From Glutamicibacter arilaitensis Re117 (lineage in GTDB: Bacteria > Actinomycetota > Actinomycetes > Actinomycetales > Micrococcaceae): DNA of 64,000 bases. The stretch is from contig NC_014550.1 in the NCBI RefSeq assembly GCF_000197735.1, forward strand, positions 1,984,001-2,048,000. Direction: 5' to 3'. The position numbers were made by a program, and so were the translations under genes. Shown one piece after another: positions 44,904-53,453 of the stretch. The notes under the pieces were generated by a model, which saw only the letters and a program-made list of their open reading frames with translations, did not search any database and was not told where the DNA came from. The first letter of the stretch is position 1, and each line of letters starts with the position of its first letter.

Positions 44904-46628
44904 CTAGAACATTTGCCGCCAATTGGTTTTCGCCAGATCCAGCAGCTCATCACCGCGCCCGGAGAGCACAGTACGAATGGCATACAGGGCAAAGCCCTTG
45001 GCCTGTTCCATCTTGATTTCAGGCGGCATGGACATCTCCTGCCGGTCAGTGACCACATCCAGCAGTGCCGGCCCGTCGTGCGCCAGGAATTCTTGGACAG
45101 TGGCTTCAAGCTGCGCCGAGTCATCCACGCGGTAGCCCTTGAGCCCCGAAGCCGTCGCTACCGCGCCGAAGTCCGGGTTGTGCAAATCGGTGGCATAGGT
45201 GACGAACCCGGCAGCCTTCATTTCCAGCTCGACGAAGTTCAGCGAGGAGTTGTTGAAGACCACGATCTTGATCGGCAGCTTGTTCTGCGTGGCGGTGAGC
45301 AGTTCACCGAGCATCATCGCCAATCCGCCGTCCCCGGCAAAGGCAATGACCTGCCGCTGCCGGTCGATCGCCTGGGCTCCCAGGGCATGGCATAGTGCGT
45401 TGGCCATCGAACCGTGGTTGAAGGAACCGAGCACCCGGCGCTTGCCTGTCATGGTCAGGTAGCGTGCGGCCCAAATCACCGGCGAGCCGACATCGGCAGT
45501 GAAAATCGCATCCTCGGCGGCGTACTGGTCGATCAGCCGGGCCAGGTACTGCGGGTGGATGGCTGCCCCGGGCTTGGAAGGCGTAGCCAGTTCATCGAGC
45601 TTGGTGCGCGTCTTGCGGTAGTGCTCCACCGCGGTCTCCAGGTGCTTGCGCCGGGTCTGCACCGGCAGCAAGGCGGTCAGCGCCGCGGCCGTGTCCTTCA
45701 CGGTGCCCACCAGCGGAATATCCACCCGGGTGCGCTTGCCGATCTGCTCCCCGCGGATATCCACCTGGATGATGGTGGCGTCTTGCGGGTAGAACTGCTG
45801 GTACGGGAAGTCGGTGCCCAGCATCAGCAGCACATCGCACTCGGCGATCGCCTTGGCGCCGGAAGCGAAGCCCAGCAGCCCGGTCATGCCAACATCGAAG
45901 GGGTTGTCGTATTCGATGTGCTCCTTGCCGCGCATCGCGTGCACGATCGGTGCGCCGAGCTTGTCGGCCAGCGCAATCACCTCATCGTGGGCCCCGGCGA
46001 CCCCGGCACCTGCCAGGATGGTGATCTTGCGCGATCCTTCCAGGATTTCGGCGGTGCGCTCAAGCTCTTCTTCATTAGGCAGCACGCGCGGGTTGGTTTT
46101 GGTGATCTTCTGCGTCGGCGTGCGTTCCATCTCGGCCAGGGCCACATCCCCGGAAATCACCAGCACGGCCACCCCGCGCTTCTCGATGGCCTCGCGCATC
46201 GCAATGCGCAGCATCCGCGGCATCTGCTTGGGATCGGAGACCTGTTCGGCATAGACCGAGCAGCCACGGAAGACTTCCACCGGGTGGGTCTCCTGGAAGT
46301 AGTTGGAGCCGATCTCCTCGGTAGGGATATGCGCGGCGATGGCCAGCACCGGAACGCGCGAACGGTTCGCATCGTACAGGCCGTTGATCAGATGCAGGTT
46401 GCCCGGGCCGCAGGAACCCACGCAGACGGTCAGCTCCCCGGTAATTTCAGCTTCGGCGGCCGCCGCAAACGCAGCGGCTTCCTCGTGGCGGTGGTGGACC
46501 CATTCGATCCGCCCGTTCTCCCGCAAGGAATCGGTCAAGCCGTTCAGCGAGTCCCCCGGGATGCCGTAGATTCGGCGCACTCCCTGGGTATCGAGCTGTT
46601 CAATCAGGTGGTCGGCTACGGTAGGCAA
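44904..46628 (-). CDS. poxB: Pyruvate dehydrogenase (quinone) / pyruvate oxidase PoxB
   Basis: PoxB is a ThDP- and FAD-dependent peripheral membrane enzyme that oxidises pyruvate to acetate and CO2 with quinone as acceptor. The start is uncertain: AGGAGG stands 6 bases before a TTG at 46628 (PTVADHLIEQL, 574 aa). A GTG at 46646 would place the Shine-Dalgarno site inside the gene. Visible are YGIPGDSLNGL, HRHEEAAAFAAAAEAEITG with the ThDP Glu, SCGPGNLHLINGLYDA, ILAGAGVAGAHDEV in the FAD domain, and GDGGLAMMLGELLTA…VFNN, the ThDP motif. Confidence 0.94.
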   Translation of the reverse strand: MPTVADHLIEQLDTQGVRRIYGIPGDSLNGLTDSLRENGRIEWVHHRHEEAAAFAAAAEAEITGELTVCVGSCGPGNLHLINGLYDANRSRVPVLAIAAHIPTEEIGSNYFQETHPVEVFRGCSVYAEQVSDPKQMPRMLRIAMREAIEKRGVAVLVISGDVALAEMERTPTQKITKTNPRVLPNEEELERTAEILEGSRKITILAGAGVAGAHDEVIALADKLGAPIVHAMRGKEHIEYDNPFDVGMTGLLGFASGAKAIAECDVLLMLGTDFPYQQFYPQDATIIQVDIRGEQIGKRTRVDIPLVGTVKDTAAALTALLPVQTRRKHLETAVEHYRKTRTKLDELATPSKPGAAIHPQYLARLIDQYAAEDAIFTADVGSPVIWAARYLTMTGKRRVLGSFNHGSMANALCHALGAQAIDRQRQVIAFAGDGGLAMMLGELLTATQNKLPIKIVVFNNSSLNFVELEMKAAGFVTYATDLHNPDFGAVATASGLKGYRVDDSAQLEATVQEFLAHDGPALLDVVTDRQEMSMPPEIKMEQAKGFALYAIRTVLSGRGDELLDLAKTNWRQMF

Positions 46629-46721
46629 AACATTCCTCCTGCACACAATATTCCAGTGGGTCTACTGTTCACCCTACTGCGTCATTCCCCCATGTGCCAT
46701 GCATTTTTGACACTTCGCAGG

Positions 46722-46757
46722 GTTCTTCGGCCCACACCAGCACGTGGTGCGAAGAAC
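46722..46757 (-). terminator. Terminator after yggS copy 2
   Basis: GTTCTTCG (46722-46729) and CGAAGAAC (46750-46757) with extra pairing inside, followed on the reverse strand by a stretch with AAAAATGC. About 34 bp past the gene end. Confidence 0.5.
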
Positions 46758-46790
46758 ACCGGCAAGCCGACGCCTAATTATCCCTGCAGG

Positions 46791-47552
46791 CTACGTGGCG
46801 AACCCCGGCCAGTAGTGCGAATCGGGCAGGGCCCGCGCCCCGAAAATCCCCTGGCCCACACGCACCACGGTTGCCCCTTCGGCAATGGCCAGCTCGAAGT
46901 CACCGCTCATCCCCATGGACAGTTCTTCCACGTTGCCCAGGTCCAGTTCGCGCAGCTCTTGGCGCACGGCAACCAGCTTCCGGAAGCACGCGCGCACCAG
47001 TTCCTGCTCGGGAGAAAATACCGCCAGGGTCATCAGCCCTTTGACCTGCAGCCGTTCGAAGACCTGCAGCTGCTTGAGGAATCCAGCCGCCTGCGCCGGT
47101 TGGATCCCGAACTTGGATTCTTCACCGGAGGTGTTGACCTGGATGAAGACCGGCAAGATCCGGTCCTCGACCTCCAGCCGGCGCTCCAAAGCCTGGGCCT
47201 GGCGCAGATTATCCAGCGCCTGGAACTCATCGGCGAAGCGGGCCACATACTTGGCCTTATTGGTCTGCAAGTGCCCGATCACCGAGTACTTCAGCTGCGG
47301 CACATCCGCCAGCTGCTGGGATTTCTCCCACGCTTCTTGCACCTTGTTCTCACCCAGCCAGCTGACCCCGGCCTCAATGGCCAGGCGCAACCGCTGCGCC
47401 GGAACAGTCTTGGTCACCGGCAGCAGCCGTACGCTGCCAGCCCGCCGGCCAGCAGCAGTTTCAGCCGCGGCGATCCGCGCCCGGACAGAGGCGAGGTTGG
47501 CCGCGAAATCGGCCCGGGTCCGCGCATGCGCTGCGGCTGGATTCTGGTTCAT
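46791..47552 (-). CDS. YggS family PLP homeostasis protein, copy 2
   Basis: From the ATG at 47552 (GGAG 5 bases upstream) this is 253 aa. It has the same blocks as copy 1: RLLPVTKTV with the PLP Lys, WLGENKVQEAWEKS, GHLQTNKAKYVARF, FIQVNTSGEESKFGI and LSMGMSGDFELAIAEGATVVRVG. By eye roughly half of the positions are identical to copy 1, so the duplication is old or one copy was acquired. In most bacteria there is a single yggS, usually near ftsZ/sepF. Confidence 0.93.
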   Translation of the reverse strand: MNQNPAAAHARTRADFAANLASVRARIAAAETAAGRRAGSVRLLPVTKTVPAQRLRLAIEAGVSWLGENKVQEAWEKSQQLADVPQLKYSVIGHLQTNKAKYVARFADEFQALDNLRQAQALERRLEVEDRILPVFIQVNTSGEESKFGIQPAQAAGFLKQLQVFERLQVKGLMTLAVFSPEQELVRACFRKLVAVRQELRELDLGNVEELSMGMSGDFELAIAEGATVVRVGQGIFGARALPDSHYWPGFAT

Positions 47553-47641
47553 CAGCACTCCTTCATCGATCCCATCCTAGGCACGAACCTGCGCGCATTG
47601 GATAGGCTGGAAGCTGCAGCACCAAAGACCAAGGAGTAACA

Positions 47642-48001
47642 ATGCCCGAACCGCGCCGCATGGCCAACACCACCGAACTGGCCGCCGGAGAAACCAGCGG
47701 CGCAATCTGGAAGCTGGAACCGGAGCAACGCGATCTGGATGCCAATGTCATTTCGCTGGCACCCGGAGAAGAAATCGGGGCGCACCAAGGGCCGGAACTC
47801 GATGTGCTGCTGCATGTCTTCGCCGGCTCAGGCACGCTGCATACCGCCAGCGGCAACATCGACCTGGCCATCGGCGACATCATCTACCTGCCAGCCAGGT
47901 CCCAGCGCCACTTCATCGCCGGCGCGGAAGGCCTGGGCTACTTCTCGGTGCACCAGCGCAAGAAGCGCACCGGGCTGATGCCCACCCTGCGCAGCAGCTA
48001 G
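47642..48001 (+). CDS. Cupin domain protein
   Basis: A 119-aa single cupin. Motif 1 is [28 protein letters not shown], motif 2 [16 protein letters not shown]. The metal ligands are only partly conserved: there is one His in motif 1 and one in motif 2. It could bind a metal or a small molecule. Its stop overlaps the convergent Cds1-like gene by 4 bases. The function is unknown. Confidence 0.82.
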   Translation: MPEPRRMANTTELAAGETSGAIWKLEPEQRDLDANVISLAPGEEIGAHQGPELDVLLHVFAGSGTLHTASGNIDLAIGDIIYLPARSQRHFIAGAEGLGYFSVHQRKKRTGLMPTLRSS

Positions 48002-49059
48002 TCCCAGAGCCCGGTCTGCAAGAAGTGCTCCAGCTGGGCGGTATGCGGAGCCAAATCCAGGCCCTGCTCGGTGACCCACTGCTGGTTGTAATAGGTGTTC
48101 GCGTAGCGCTCGCCGGAGTCGCAGATCAGCGTTACCACCGAGCCCTGCTGCCCGCGTTCGAGCATCTGCGCGATGATCCCGAACGCCGCATACAGGTTGG
48201 TTCCGGTGGAGCCGCCGGCAAAGTAGCGGGTTTTGGCGCGCAGCAAATGCATGGCCGCCAGCGAGGCCGCATCCGGCACCTGCACCATGTGGTCGATCAC
48301 CCCGGGCACGAAGCTGGGCTCCACGCTGGGCCTGCCGATCCCCTCGATGCGCGAACCCTTCCCCGTGGCGTACCCCATGTTTCCCGTGCGCCATCCCTCA
48401 TAGAAGGAGGATCCTTCTGGGTCGCCCACGCAGATCTTGGTCTCATGGCGCTTGTAGCGGGCGTAGCGCCCGAAGGTGGCGCTGGTGCCGCCGGTTCCTG
48501 CACCGATCACGATCCAGCTGGGGATCGGGTGGGCTTCGGCGGCCATCTGCGCGTACACCGACTCGGCAATGTTGTTATTCCCCCGCCAGTCCGTGGCCCG
48601 CTCGGCGTAGGTGAACTGGTCCAGGTAGTAGCCGCCGCTTTCTGCCGCCAGCGCGCGGGCCGCCTCATCGACCTGGCCGGCCGCATCCACCAGGTGGCAG
48701 CGCCCGGCGTAGAACTCGATCAGCTCGATCTTCTCGATGCTCGTGGTTTTGGGGACCACGGCGATGAAATCCAGCCCCAGCATCCGCGCGAAGTACGCTT
48801 CGGAAACGGCCGTGGACCCGCTGGAGGCCTCCACCAGCGTAGTGCCCTCGGCGATCTTCCCGTTGACCAGCCCGTAGAGAATCAGCGAGCGCGCCAGCCG
48901 GTGCTTGAGCGAGCCGGTGGGGTGCACCGATTCGTCCTTCAAGTAGAGCTCGATCCCCCAGTGGCTGGGAAGTTCGAAGCGATGCAGGTGGGTGTCGGCG
49001 CTGCGGTTCGCGTCAGCGTCGAGCAGGGAAATGGCACGGCGTACCCAAAGATCTGTCAT
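47998..49059 (-). CDS. PLP-dependent cysteine desulfhydrase (Cds1-like)
   Basis: The 353-aa fold type II PLP enzyme belongs to the cysteine synthase superfamily. The PLP lysine is in [15 protein letters not shown], the Asn/Ser loop is [16 protein letters not shown], and the phosphate-binding glycines are in [36 protein letters not shown] matches mycobacterial Cds1, which degrades cysteine to sulfide, pyruvate and ammonia. A cysteine synthase role is less likely given this block. Confidence 0.9.
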   Translation of the reverse strand: MTDLWVRRAISLLDADANRSADTHLHRFELPSHWGIELYLKDESVHPTGSLKHRLARSLILYGLVNGKIAEGTTLVEASSGSTAVSEAYFARMLGLDFIAVVPKTTSIEKIELIEFYAGRCHLVDAAGQVDEAARALAAESGGYYLDQFTYAERATDWRGNNNIAESVYAQMAAEAHPIPSWIVIGAGTGGTSATFGRYARYKRHETKICVGDPEGSSFYEGWRTGNMGYATGKGSRIEGIGRPSVEPSFVPGVIDHMVQVPDAASLAAMHLLRAKTRYFAGGSTGTNLYAAFGIIAQMLERGQQGSVVTLICDSGERYANTYYNQQWVTEQGLDLAPHTAQLEHFLQTGLWD

Positions 49060-49119
49060 GGCTCCACTCTAACCGTGGCGGACCTATTTAGTCCCTGCGT
49101 CCGTGGTAACTTCAGAATC

Positions 49120-49926
49120 GTGAAACGTAGGCTGGTTACCGGCGCTTATGCCGCCTTCATCTTGCTCGGTTTGGGCTGGGCCGGATGGGCCGCGCTCTCG
49201 ACTGCCGGGCTGGAAACGATTGCCGGCGGGTGGCTGGGCCCGGATGCCACCGTCACCTCGGTACCGCGCTTGGGGCAGCTGCCCTGGTTCGCGCTGATGA
49301 TCGCAGTCGCGTTCTATGCGATCTGGCAGGCCGTCGCCGCGCAGCGCGGGATGCTGCACCGGTCGCTGCGCCCCTGGGTGCTGGCCGCGGTGCTGTGCAA
49401 TGCCCTGTGGGTGTCGTTCTTGGAGCGCGACCGCATCGGCGCCTCGCTGGCCTTCGGCATCATGCTGCTGGCGGTACTGGTGCGCGTCGTGGTGATGATC
49501 GCCAAAAGCCAGTTGCTGCAACAGGTGGACCGATGGATCACCCGTGCCAGCTTCGGGCTGTTCACCGGGTGGCTCTCGGTCATCGTGCTGGTCGAAGCCG
49601 TGGCCTTCTGCGCAGTTTCCGGAGCCGATTCCAGCACGCTGATGTTCAAGGGCGCTTGCGCGCTGGCCGTGCTGCTGCTGGCCTTGTTCTTGTGCGCCAT
49701 GAGCTTCAAGAACCCGCTGGGCATCTACCTCAACGCCGGAGCCCTGTGGGTGATCAGTGCAATCATCGTGGACCGCTATACCGGACACGCCAACTCCCCG
49801 GCATTTGCCACGGTGCTTTCGGTGGCCGCAGTGCTGATGTGCGCGTGCCTGTTCAGCGCAGTGCGCACCCGGATCCGTGCGCTGCTGGCCCGCCGCGATT
49901 CCCAGCTTCCTCCCAGTTCGCAGTGA
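49120..49926 (+). CDS. Integral membrane protein, TspO/tryptophan-rich-like
   Basis: The start is a GTG at 49120 (VKRRLVTGAYAAFILLG), 268 aa. About seven or eight hydrophobic segments are visible, for example LPWFALMIAVAFYAIWQAVA, RPWVLAAVLCNALWVSFLE, LAFGIMLLAVLVRVVVMIA and FTGWLSVIVLVEAVAFCAVSG. The pattern resembles actinobacterial tryptophan-rich TspO-related proteins, but the assignment is weak. It is divergent from the Cds1-like gene. Confidence 0.7.
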   Translation: MKRRLVTGAYAAFILLGLGWAGWAALSTAGLETIAGGWLGPDATVTSVPRLGQLPWFALMIAVAFYAIWQAVAAQRGMLHRSLRPWVLAAVLCNALWVSFLERDRIGASLAFGIMLLAVLVRVVVMIAKSQLLQQVDRWITRASFGLFTGWLSVIVLVEAVAFCAVSGADSSTLMFKGACALAVLLLALFLCAMSFKNPLGIYLNAGALWVISAIIVDRYTGHANSPAFATVLSVAAVLMCACLFSAVRTRIRALLARRDSQLPPSSQ

Positions 49927-49983
49927 GCGCAATAGCAGGTTCTTGAGCGCCCACCTCGCTCTGGCTAGGCTGGGGGTTGAGAC

Positions 49984-50015
49984 CTCAAGGTCCATCAGAC
50001 TCAAGGTCCATCAGA
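49984..50015 (+). repeat. Perfect tandem repeat, 2 x 16 bp
   Basis: CTCAAGGTCCATCAGA at 49984-49999 is repeated without a gap at 50000-50015. It lies directly before the GAGGA ribosome site of the 115-aa protein gene. Confidence 0.85.
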
Positions 50016-50025
50016 GAGGAACAAC

Positions 50026-50373
50026 ATGTCGAAGACTGCCAAGAGCTTGAAGCAAGTTGAAAAGTCGCTGGCGAAACTCGCCAAGACTGCCAAGGAAGAG
50101 CTCCCCAAGGAAATCCGTGGCGGCTGGAATGAAGCCGTCTCGGGTGTGAATACCGATGCGATCAGCAAGGCCGGAGCCAACCTGATTGAAAACGTGGGAG
50201 GAAACTCCAAGGCCGCCAAGCGTGCCCGCGCCTCCGTGGAAAGCGCCGTGCAGGCCGCGCAGAAGAACCTGGCCTCCCAGGACAAGAAGTCCTGCAAGAG
50301 CGGGAAGTTCCTGCTCATCTCGCTGGTCCTGGCCGCAGTTGCCGCGGTCGTGATTTCGCAGAAGAAAAACTAG
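50026..50373 (+). CDS. Small Lys/Ala-rich protein with C-terminal membrane anchor
   Basis: I do not recognise the family. The 115-aa product is helical and charged (SKTAKSLKQVEKSLAKLAKT). It has several short alanine-rich repeats (AAKRARASVESAVQAAQKN) and ends in one membrane segment (FLLISLVLAAVAAVVIS) plus KKN. It should be tail-anchored with the basic domain in the cytoplasm. A good AGAGGA site lies 8 bases upstream and a strong terminator follows, so it is a real single-gene unit. DNA binding or an envelope role is conceivable. Confidence 0.75.
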   Translation: MSKTAKSLKQVEKSLAKLAKTAKEELPKEIRGGWNEAVSGVNTDAISKAGANLIENVGGNSKAAKRARASVESAVQAAQKNLASQDKKSCKSGKFLLISLVLAAVAAVVISQKKN

Positions 50374-50382
50374 CTGACCGGC

Positions 50383-50414
50383 AAGGCGCGGCACCCAACT
50401 GGGTGCCGCGCCTT
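50383..50414 (+). terminator. Terminator, 14-bp perfect stem
   Basis: AAGGCGCGGCACCC (50383-50396), loop AACT, complement to 50414, then TTGTTGC. It serves the small protein gene and may also serve the convergent phytase-like gene. Confidence 0.85.
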
Positions 50415-50437
50415 TGTTGCATTCCGGGTCCCGCCGG

Positions 50438-52954
50438 CTACTTCGTCCGGGTTCGCGCGGACTTGATGGCCGCAGCTGCACCGAGCAGGGCGATCACCGC
50501 ACCCACCGGAATCAGCCACAGGCTTCTGGCACCGGTCTCGGCCAGATCCTTATCTGGCTTCGCCTGCCGGTCGATATCCGAGATGGCCTGCGGCTCGATC
50601 GGCGCCGAGGGTTGCGGTGCGTGCGGCTGTCCGGATTCCTCGGCGTCCTTGCCGGATTCTGCTTCCGAGTTTTCGCTGGGCGCAGGTTCTGCACTCGGCT
50701 TATCCTCTGGTTCCTCTTCCGGCGCCGGGGTTGGTGCGGCAAGGTCGAAGAGCTCAGCTGCCGCGCCGAGGTTCGCGAACACGGTTTCGCCACTGGCCTC
50801 ATCCACCGCATCGTTATCGGTCACCACGTGGACCTGGCCGCCGGCCACAGCAAGCCCCTCCAGTTTTTCCTGGGTCCACCCGTTGGTTTCGCGCAGCACC
50901 GGCAGCACATCGACGGCCAGTTCCTTGCCAACCAGCGGCACCTCGCGCTCACTGCCTGCCGGAAGCGCGAACTGGTATACCGCCTTGCGCTTGGCCTTCG
51001 GGCCCGCCTGGTTATCGCGTTCGATCACCGCGTAGGTGCCATCGGGCAGCGCGGTAATTTCCGACAGCCCGTTCCATGCACCATCTTCGGCCGCTTCAAG
51101 CTGGTAGCCGTACCAGTTGAACTGGCCGGTGTCCGGCAGATACCGGCCCACGCGCACAAAGTCCTCGCCGGGCAGTTCACGCTGCAAGGCGAAGACTACT
51201 TCTTCCTGCGCTCCGCTTGCGCGCACGGCGACACCTTCCAGGCCGTGCTTGCCCAGCTGGTCGACTCCTGGCAGCGCGATTTCTTCTTGCACTGCACCGG
51301 CGGAGTCGATGCGCACCAGGAGGTTCTCTGCGCCGGTCTCCCCCTCATGGGCAGCCCAGAAACCGCCCTCGGCACGTGCGGCAATGCCTTCCAGATCCAG
51401 TTCGACGCTGGCTCCGGTCACCGGCATCGAGGATTCCACCACGCCGCCCTCGGTGCGCAGCGTGTAGATCCGCGGCGCGTAGGCGTTGTCGCTGACGGCA
51501 AAGAGCCGCGAATCATCAGCGGGGTTGGCCGACAGGCCGCTCAGCGCACCAAAGGGCACCGGATCCGCGTCGTCCGAGGACAGCTGCGGGAATTGCGCCT
51601 CGTCGGCGCCGAAGGAGTACAGGGCTAGCGTGGAACGCACCTCGCCCTCATCGGTTTCCGAGGAGATGGCCAGCAGGTTGCGTTCGGGGATCGGCAAGAT
51701 GCCTTCCGGGCCGTTGGTGGTCGGCAGCACCTGCACGAAGCGCGGCGCCGATGGGTCGCTCAAATCGTAGACGGCCACGAAGTTGCCGCGTTCGGAGGCC
51801 ACGAAACCGTAGTCCACGCCGTCGAATTCGGCGATGGCCAGCCCTTCAGGCTCGACACCCTTCTTGCCGGAGCGATGCTCCGGGTACAACCCGTGGGACA
51901 GCGCGAGCTGCTCGAAGCTGTTCCCGGCATCCCACACCACCTTTCCGGTGGCCGCATCGAAGATGCTGAACCCGCGGCTGCCGCCCTTCCAGTCCCCTTC
52001 ATTGGCGGTAGCCAGGTAGCCTTCGCCCAGCCAGCTGATGGCATCGGGCTCGCGGGGAATCTGCGACAGCGATCCGCTGGGGTCAAGCACTCCGTCTTTT
52101 TCGGTGTCGATCCCTTCCAGATCCACGGCCCCGGTGCCAAAGGCGCTGGTGATCTTCCCTTCAGCCAGGTCGATCAGCACCACGCCGTTGTTTTCCTGCA
52201 AGGTGACCGCCAGCTGGTTCGCGGCGTTGATGCTCACGTATTCGGGTTCGGGGTCTTGCGGGGTGTCCAGCCCTGCACCTTCCAGCATCGGCAGTGCAAC
52301 AGGTGCGGTGCGGGTTCCGGCGCTCAGCGGCACCTCGCGCAGTGTCCAGCCTGCAGGCTCCGCGCCGTCCAGGTTCATGATGGCGATCGATCCGGCCGGG
52401 GCCTGCGGCAATCCGCCGTCCCCAGCATCCTCGTCGCGCTCATTTTCAATGGCGATGCCGGCATAGGCGCCGTCAGCGGAGATCGCGATGGAATCGGGCT
52501 GGCCGGGCAAATCGAAACTGTGCACCAGCGTGCGATCGGCGATGCGCACTACGTCCACCCGACCGGAGGGATCGCTGTAGCTGGCCGAGGTGTTGACCAC
52601 GACGAACACGTACTGCTCGTAGGCGGCCACGCTGGTTGGCTCATCCTCGGCGCTGCCCAGCTGGTGCAGCCCCAGCAGGCCCAGGCCCTGCGGCTGCGCT
52701 GGGTCGGAAATGTCCAGGAAGCCGATGCTGCGCGAGAGGGCGTCGGAGTAGATCAGCGTGTTGCCGTCGGCCGACACGGTGGAAATCTCGGCAGCGGTGG
52801 TGGCGGCCGCGCCGTCTGGATGGTTCTGGTAGACCGGGTAGGTGGCCACCCGTTCGAAGTATTCTCCCGAGTCTGCGATGGCTGCGGCCGGCGTCAGGCT
52901 CGCGGCGATGGCTGCGGCCAGGAATGCCGCACCTTTGATGGATTTGCGATGCAC
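50438..52954 (-). CDS. Cell-wall anchored phytase/esterase-like protein
   Basis: From the GTG at 52954 (AGGGAGAA upstream) this is 838 aa. It has a signal peptide (KGAAFLAAAIAASLTPAAAIA). A long N-terminal beta-propeller-like region (SGRVDVVRIADRTLVHSF, DAISWLGEGYLATANEGDW) resembles choice-of-anchor alkaline phosphatase-type modules. From about residue 470 an esterase-like phytase domain follows (LSGLSANPADDSRLFAVSDN, ELDLEGIAARAEGGFWAAHEG, GLSEITALPDGTYAVIERDN). A Pro/Glu/Ser-rich spacer leads to LAETG, a hydrophobic segment and KSARTRTK, which is a sortase signal. It is probably a surface phosphoesterase. Confidence 0.88.
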   Translation of the reverse strand: MHRKSIKGAAFLAAAIAASLTPAAAIADSGEYFERVATYPVYQNHPDGAAATTAAEISTVSADGNTLIYSDALSRSIGFLDISDPAQPQGLGLLGLHQLGSAEDEPTSVAAYEQYVFVVVNTSASYSDPSGRVDVVRIADRTLVHSFDLPGQPDSIAISADGAYAGIAIENERDEDAGDGGLPQAPAGSIAIMNLDGAEPAGWTLREVPLSAGTRTAPVALPMLEGAGLDTPQDPEPEYVSINAANQLAVTLQENNGVVLIDLAEGKITSAFGTGAVDLEGIDTEKDGVLDPSGSLSQIPREPDAISWLGEGYLATANEGDWKGGSRGFSIFDAATGKVVWDAGNSFEQLALSHGLYPEHRSGKKGVEPEGLAIAEFDGVDYGFVASERGNFVAVYDLSDPSAPRFVQVLPTTNGPEGILPIPERNLLAISSETDEGEVRSTLALYSFGADEAQFPQLSSDDADPVPFGALSGLSANPADDSRLFAVSDNAYAPRIYTLRTEGGVVESSMPVTGASVELDLEGIAARAEGGFWAAHEGETGAENLLVRIDSAGAVQEEIALPGVDQLGKHGLEGVAVRASGAQEEVVFALQRELPGEDFVRVGRYLPDTGQFNWYGYQLEAAEDGAWNGLSEITALPDGTYAVIERDNQAGPKAKRKAVYQFALPAGSEREVPLVGKELAVDVLPVLRETNGWTQEKLEGLAVAGGQVHVVTDNDAVDEASGETVFANLGAAAELFDLAAPTPAPEEEPEDKPSAEPAPSENSEAESGKDAEESGQPHAPQPSAPIEPQAISDIDRQAKPDKDLAETGARSLWLIPVGAVIALLGAAAAIKSARTRTK

Positions 52955-53048
52955 GTTCTTCTCCCTGCTGGATGATGACTCCCCCCACAGTTCCAGCATC
53001 ATCTGGCCAAAAGGTTAACGCCGGGCAACGGCTTAGGGCGGCCGGACG

Positions 53049-53423
53049 TTACCCATCCCAGTCGGCCAGCGGCGGCAGGCTTCTGGCATCGACTTGAAGC
53101 GTGGCAATGATCCAGTCGTGGTCGAAGTCCGTGCCCGCCGGCACATGCACGGTGTCCTGCACGAGTACTTCGTCGGCAAGCCCTGAGCTTCCGGCCTGCC
53201 CAGCACGCACCCGGTCCCGATACTGGATGCGCGCAACACGTGCGGGCACTGCGGCCACCGGCACCCCGGTGCACTCAAAGGTGCCATGGTCATCGAGCTC
53301 GAAGGTAATCGCCCCTCGTGAATTGCGCACCTGGGCCAGCTGCCAGCGCACCTGATCGCCTACCGAAAATCCCTCGTGGCAGCAGGCATGCAGCCCTCCG
53401 TAGATTTCGACCCTGATCAGCAT
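53049..53423 (-). CDS. DUF6578 family protein
   Basis: A 124-aa protein from the ATG at 53423 (MLIRVEIYGGLHACCHEGFS). The start region with paired Cys and SVGDQVRWQLAQ, then TGVPVAAVPARVARIQY, is the DUF6578 pattern known from Streptomyces and Arthrobacter relatives. No function is known. It is divergent from the ABC-F gene, only 30 bp apart, so the two promoters overlap. The frame stays open far upstream but that is antisense to the ABC-F gene. Confidence 0.75.
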   Translation of the reverse strand: MLIRVEIYGGLHACCHEGFSVGDQVRWQLAQVRNSRGAITFELDDHGTFECTGVPVAAVPARVARIQYRDRVRAGQAGSSGLADEVLVQDTVHVPAGTDFDHDWIIATLQVDARSLPPLADWDG

Positions 53424-53453
53424 GTTCGACAATCTACCCGATAGGATGATCTG

